Source: Trichobilharzia regenti (lineage: Eukaryota; Platyhelminthes; Trematoda; Strigeidida; Schistosomatidae). From it: a stretch of DNA of 64,000 nucleotides. Positions 60,121-64,000 of this stretch are shown piece by piece. The notes under the pieces were generated by a model. That model saw only the letters and a program-made list of their open reading frames with translations. It made no database searches and was not told the DNA's origin. The stretch spans positions 20,009,452-20,073,451 of the forward strand of contig OX235267.1 of the NCBI GenBank assembly GCA_944472135.2, in the 5' to 3' direction. Positions within the stretch are counted from its first letter, which is position 1; every line of letters begins with the position of its first letter. The translations under genes were made by a program, and so were the position numbers.

Positions 60121-61519
60121 ACCACTTCACTTCCTATTTCTAAACTAGGAGCCAGTGTAGTCCAGTCCTGTAACATCATCTTGCATTTGGCGGGAGCGAA
60201 TCGCATGCCAAACATTCGTAGATTGCTGTTCAAGGTGTTTAGAAGACTCTGCATTTCGTCAGCGTCTTCGCCTAGAAGGACTATATCGTCTGCATATTCC
60301 AAGTCAACGAGATTATTCCCAGGTAGCAAGTCAATCCCTGAATCGCTGAAGTCACCTAGGGTTAAGTCCATTAACACATCTATGATGAAGTTGAATAGAA
60401 AAGGAGATAATGGGCATCCTTGACGGACACCACTGGTCGTCACCAGTTCAGATGACAGCTCGCCGTAAGCCCTCACCTGGCTGTATGAGTACGAATAGAG
60501 TGCCTTAATCAGTGCAATATATTTTCTCGGAATTCCCTTGACAGCCAAGCATCTCCAGAGAACTTCCCGATCGACAGAGTCGAATGCTGCCTTTAGGTCA
60601 AGAAATATAATGACTGTTGGACGCCGGTAGGAATGCCTATGTTCTAGAATCTGTCGGAGGGTGAAGATATGATCAATACACCCTCTTCCTGGTCTAAAGC
60701 CTGCCTGGCTCTCTCGTGTTTGTGCTTCCCGAGCACCACTCAGTCTACGCATGATTATTGAGCCTAAGACTTTAGATACTATATTAGTCAAGCTAATCCC
60801 TCTGTGATTATCACAGGAAGACTTGTCTCCCTTCTTGTATATGGGGATAATCAGTGACTTACACCAACCCGATGGGACTTCTTCTGATTCCCAAACGTTG
60901 CCTAGTACCTCAGTTAATCCGGACAGTAAGCTGTCTCCACCGTACCTAAATACCTCTGGAGTCATTCCATCAGGTCCCGCTGCTTTGCCTAGTTTCAGAT
61001 TGGTGACAGCTTTAGTAACCTCAGTTAGTGACGGAGGACCTGTATCTATATCCCATTCAGGGAGGTGTTGGATGCTCGGAAGGTTGAGCGTGGCTGTGGG
61101 CAAATTAAACTGCTCCTCATAATGCTCTTTCCAACGATCCAGTCGTCTATCCTGTGAGCTAATTATAGTGCCATTTTTTTCCGAGATTGTCTCACTAATG
61201 ATTTGTCTTCTCCCATCCGTTTCCCTGATGAGTCCAAAGAGTTGCCTGGTGTCGCCTATCCTCGAAGCTTTCTCCATCTCTTTGGCTTTTGTCGCCCACC
61301 ACTGTTCACGGTCCTTGCGGAGACTTTTCGTAAGTTTCCTCTTGTGCAGCTTTCGCTCCTCATTGAATTCGGAGCTCGCCGGAATAAGTCTTCTAGCATC
61401 CATCAGTTCGGATGAGGCGGTGGAGATCCAGTGGTTTTTACTCACCTTTGGGTTTACCTTATTCACAGCTTTTACAGCTGTATCTATGGCTGCCTGGATA
61501 TTTTTCCAAGCTTCTTCAG

Positions 61520-61543
61520 AAAAAAAAAAAAAAAAAAAAAAAA
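61520..61543. repeat. 24-base poly(A) run replacing LINE sequence
   Basis: 24 A occupy the place of exactly 24 bases (5183-5206) of the sister RTE. Flanks match on both sides. Confidence 0.88.
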
Positions 61544-62032
61544 ATATGTGTTTAGCTAATTCTTCCTCAAATAGGGATTTAGTTTCCTGATCGAGCTGGG
61601 GACGTGATGGTTTTACCGCCAGCTGTTTCCTACGTCCGTTCAGTCGTAAGCACACACGAGCGCGGACCAGTGCATGGTCGGTATCTACGCACGTGTTCCA
61701 GAAGGAGCGACAATCTCCTACCGACCCACGCCAACGATAGCTTATTGCTATGTGGTCTATTTGTGTCCAGCGTTGGTTTGACGAAGGGGGTCTCCAAGTC
61801 AAACAGTGTCTCTCCTTGTGTTTGAAGTTAGTGCTTGCAAGAAACAAATGATTATCAGAGCAGAACTGTAGGAGACGGTCACCGTTGTCGGTTCGCTGGC
61901 ACGGAACTCCATAGGTGCCACCGACATAGTTTGATCGACTCTTGGTTGAATGGGTGTTATTGTCATGACTGCTGCTTTTTTGTCTGGAATTATAAATAGA
62001 GACAAAACAAACAACAGGTGTAGTCTCTGAGT

Positions 62033-64000
62033 TCATACATTAAATGGGCCTATGATTTCTGAAACTCTTACATGGGAATTACCATTGGTATCAATTACAA
62101 ACTCACTTAGTGTGTCATTAAGTGCCTTTTCAAAGGAGGCCAATGTGCTTGCTAGTCGTATTTTCTCAGGTAGTTTGTTCCATATTTGGGCATACCTAAT
62201 CAAGAAAAACTTTTGCCTGGTGGCTGTTTTACATGGTTCTATAGCCACTGTACCTTTAGTGTGCCTAAGGTTGTATCCTGTGTTACCTGAGGACCGAGTA
62301 TAGTTAGCAGGGGTATACACTATTTGGTTAAGAAGCTTATAGAAGAGTAACAGATTTAGTCGCAGTCGCCTTAACCATAATGTTTCTAGTCCCAGGATTT
62401 CACATCTGGTAGAGTAGTTTGTGCCGTTATCGGTTCCGAGTACTTTTCGCGTGAAGTACCTCTGTACTCCTTCTACTTTCAGTTTGTCTTCTATGCGTGT
62501 ACTGCTGAATATGAATGAGCAGTAATCTAGGAGTGGGCGCACACATACCTTGTACAGTAGTATTCTGGACTCGTTTCTGTAGAAGTTCCTGAGTAGGAAA
62601 CCAATAAGCCTTCGTGATTTCGACACTTGATTCGAGATATGCTCTGAAAATGATAGATTGTGTGAATATTTCAGTCCTAGGTCTAGTACAGATTTGAGTC
62701 TGGGGATTTTGTGGCCCTGAATTGCTAGGTTGAGGTCAAGGTTGGAACAGCCTATGCAGAGCCATCCACACTTTTCAACATTAAACTCAAGTCTCCACGT
62801 GTCACACCATCTATCCATTTTTGCTAATTCTTCATGTATGGAGTTCATAGTTGGGCCGATATCTGTATTTGTGCAGGTATATGTCACCTTCAAGTCATCT
62901 GCATACAGTATTGGCTTGCCTATACTAAAACATTCACATATACTGTTTATGTATATAATGAAAAGAAGGGGTCCCAATACACTCCCCTGGATGACACCAC
63001 TGCTGATTGGTCTAGGTCTGGAGGTCATTGAGCCAACTTTAGTTGTCTGATTCCTGTCATACAGAAATGATTTTATCCAATTGTAGAGGGGGTTGCGTAT
63101 CCCTAGTGAGCATAGCCTACCGACTAACAGACTATGTGGGACTCTGTCGAAGGCTTTCCTTATATCGAAATAGAGGATAATCACTAGCTCTCTCCTATCT
63201 CTTCTATAGGTGACTTCGTTGAAAAAGTCTATATGGCAAGTGACGCAAGATCTTTTCTTGAGGAATCCGTGTTGTGACAGGTTGATGAGTTTATGTTTTA
63301 GAAAGTAGTCTGACATTTGGTCTTTGATTACTTTCTCCATGATCCTTGATATGACTGGTGTTATATTGATAGGCCTATAATTACATGCACTAGTTTTGGC
63401 CCCTCCTTTATGCTTAGGTAATATATATGTGTTTTTCCAAGTTTCAGGGTAGGTTTCGGTCACTAGTGAGATATTAAATATTCTAAGTAATAATACAATC
63501 ATATCCGTACCACCGTTTTTGTATATGACGGATGGTATATCGTCTATCCCACAACTACTGTTAGCTTTTAATGTCCTTACCGCCGATGCTATATTTTGTA
63601 TATTAAAGTTTATTTCACCTAACTTGTAGTTATTTTTGCAGGTTATGTCGAGAATTGGGGACGGATGTGCTTTGGTGTTATTGGAGAACCACTCACTCAG
63701 GAGTTCACTAATGATCTGGGGATCATCATAAATTATATCTTCGTGTTCTAAATGACTGATATTGTTTTCTTCACCCTTCTTCATCCGTTTTTGCAAGATT
63801 TTGCAGAGTTCCTGGGTTTTAGAGGTGCCCTCTAGGGCTTTATTTTCCTCGACTTGTGCTTTCATTTTATGTCTCTCATCTAAATTTTTAAATATTTCGT
63901 GTATCAGGTGTAATGCATTAAATTCTTTGTATAAATAAAATCTCCTTTTTAGTTTCCTTAGTTTTATTCGCGTTTTGCGATCTATGAACAGAGTTGGTGT
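62033..64000 (-). CDS. CR1-type LINE ORF2, partial at right edge
   Basis: Open from the window edge to the stop at 62033; the first Met in view is at 63865 (610 aa from there). RT motifs are LKANSSCGIDDIPSVIYKNG, NYRPINITPVISRIMEKV, LSQHGFLKKRSC, ILYFDIRKAFDRVPHSLL, GVIQGSVLGPLLFIIYINS and the catalytic YADDLK. The thumb and C-terminal region follow (VRPLLDYCSFIFSSTR, VEGVQRYFTRKVLG). No stop or frameshift was seen, so the visible part could be functional, but its 3'UTR is broken by the RTE. It differs clearly from the CR1 at 33965-36406 (a separate subfamily). Confidence 0.9.
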   Translation of the reverse strand, partial: TPTLFIDRKTRIKLRKLKRRFYLYKEFNALHLIHEIFKNLDERHKMKAQVEENKALEGTSKTQELCKILQKRMKKGEENNISHLEHEDIIYDDPQIISELLSEWFSNNTKAHPSPILDITCKNNYKLGEINFNIQNIASAVRTLKANSSCGIDDIPSVIYKNGGTDMIVLLLRIFNISLVTETYPETWKNTYILPKHKGGAKTSACNYRPINITPVISRIMEKVIKDQMSDYFLKHKLINLSQHGFLKKRSCVTCHIDFFNEVTYRRDRRELVIILYFDIRKAFDRVPHSLLVGRLCSLGIRNPLYNWIKSFLYDRNQTTKVGSMTSRPRPISSGVIQGSVLGPLLFIIYINSICECFSIGKPILYADDLKVTYTCTNTDIGPTMNSIHEELAKMDRWCDTWRLEFNVEKCGWLCIGCSNLDLNLAIQGHKIPRLKSVLDLGLKYSHNLSFSEHISNQVSKSRRLIGFLLRNFYRNESRILLYKVCVRPLLDYCSFIFSSTRIEDKLKVEGVQRYFTRKVLGTDNGTNYSTRCEILGLETLWLRRLRLNLLLFYKLLNQIVYTPANYTRSSGNTGYNLRHTKGTVAIEPCKTATRQKFFLIRYAQIWNKLPEKIRLASTLASFEKALNDTLSEFVIDTNGNSHVRVSEIIGPFNV

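Larger units (their letters stand above)
59280..61922 (-). mobile_element. 5'-truncated RTE-clade LINE inside the CR1 3'UTR
   Basis: Sister copy of 2951-6536, about 97-99% identical by eye. It is truncated within the endonuclease at [21 protein letters not shown] flanks it (59275-59279 and 61923-61927). The empty site is visible in the copy at 48268-48272, so GACAT is either a 5-bp duplication or microhomology, since the RTE itself has CGACAT there. The 3' end is a run of CTGT repeats on the plus strand. Confidence 0.9.
59469..61922 (-). pseudogene. RTE endonuclease (partial)-RT ORF with two poly-Phe blocks
   Basis: The frame is uninterrupted to the stop at 59469 and retains endonuclease C-terminal motifs ([19 protein letters not shown]), all RT motifs ([59 protein letters not shown]) and the tail [18 protein letters not shown]. 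The open frame extends upstream to 62036 only by reading CR1 3'UTR. Poly(A) runs at 60049-60118 and 61520-61543 on the plus strand encode runs of Phe where the sister copy has ordinary sequence. Lacking most of the endonuclease, it is dead. Confidence 0.9.
57865..64000 (-). mobile_element. CR1-clade LINE, 5' end beyond window, 3'UTR split by an RTE
   Basis: The minus-strand order is ORF2 (from beyond 64000 to stop 62033), then a long 3'UTR ending in a TAA-repeat tail at about 57865-57880. An RTE copy (59280-61922) splits the 3'UTR; without it the UTR matches the solo copy at 46855-48399 along its whole length. An internal second TAA run near 58055 shows the same doubled 3' end. Confidence 0.85.

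Noticed and set aside
59968..60423. Plus-strand ORF with a long poly-Lys run
   Set aside because: It is the antisense shadow of the RTE RT, and the Lys run is the 70-base poly(A) block.
62033..62054. Identical GGGCCTATG border at 48391 and 62046 as the end of a DNA transposon
   Set aside because: At 62054 the sequence continues directly into the CR1 coding frame; 48399 is just where the truncated CR1 copy starts.

Overview
The window is AT-rich eukaryotic DNA from a digenean blood fluke, most likely Schistosoma or a close relative. This is inferred from one intron-rich animal gene with flatworm-like divergence and from the RTE, CR1, Penelope-like and BEL/Pao-like retroelement remnants typical of schistosome genomes. 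I did no database search.

Region 1 (about 1-23,500) is one protein-coding gene on the minus strand. It is the fluke orthologue of SRRT/ARS2 (serrate), a nuclear partner of the cap-binding complex in RNA processing. I rebuilt ten coding exons (23498 down to 1391). All nine introns have GT-AG ends and every exon phase closes, giving a 2,910-nt CDS and a 969-residue protein. Its introns hold retroelements: a near-full-length RTE LINE with an 11-bp target-site duplication in intron 8, a 5'-truncated RTE of another family in intron 7, a nearly identical inverted pair of old RTE fragments flanking exon 2, a long palindromic repeat, and a Penelope-like fragment. A third RTE copy lies just past the gene's 3' end at the left window edge.

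Region 2 (about 23,500-27,000) is intergenic. I see only a small fragment of an RTE-like RT tail.

Region 3 (about 27,000-43,160) is an array of related LTR elements. Six LTR copies (TG...CA, about 290-370 bp) and four copies of a BEL/Pao-type gag-like ORF are arranged LTR-gag-LTR-gag-LTR-3'region-LTR, followed by an inverted part. No pol is present, so these look like gag-only, non-autonomous elements. Their 3' noncoding region carries six copies of a conserved hairpin. A 5'-truncated CR1 LINE sits inside one element and gives its gag ORF a new C-terminus.

Region 4 (about 43,160-57,865) is dominated by a 5,042-bp tandem duplication with only two substitutions noticed. Each unit carries a Penelope-like fragment (YVDD RT motif plus GIY-YIG endonuclease) and a decayed RTE-like RT. 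Repeat arms flank the units, and a truncated CR1 has inserted between one arm and its unit.

Region 5 (57,865-64,000) is a CR1 LINE on the minus strand running off the right edge. Its 3'UTR is interrupted by a 5'-truncated RTE copy. That RTE copy carries 70- and 24-base poly(A) runs that replace exactly equal lengths of normal sequence, which looks like an assembly or masking artefact.

The only host gene I can support is SRRT. Everything else is repeat-derived or unrecognised.
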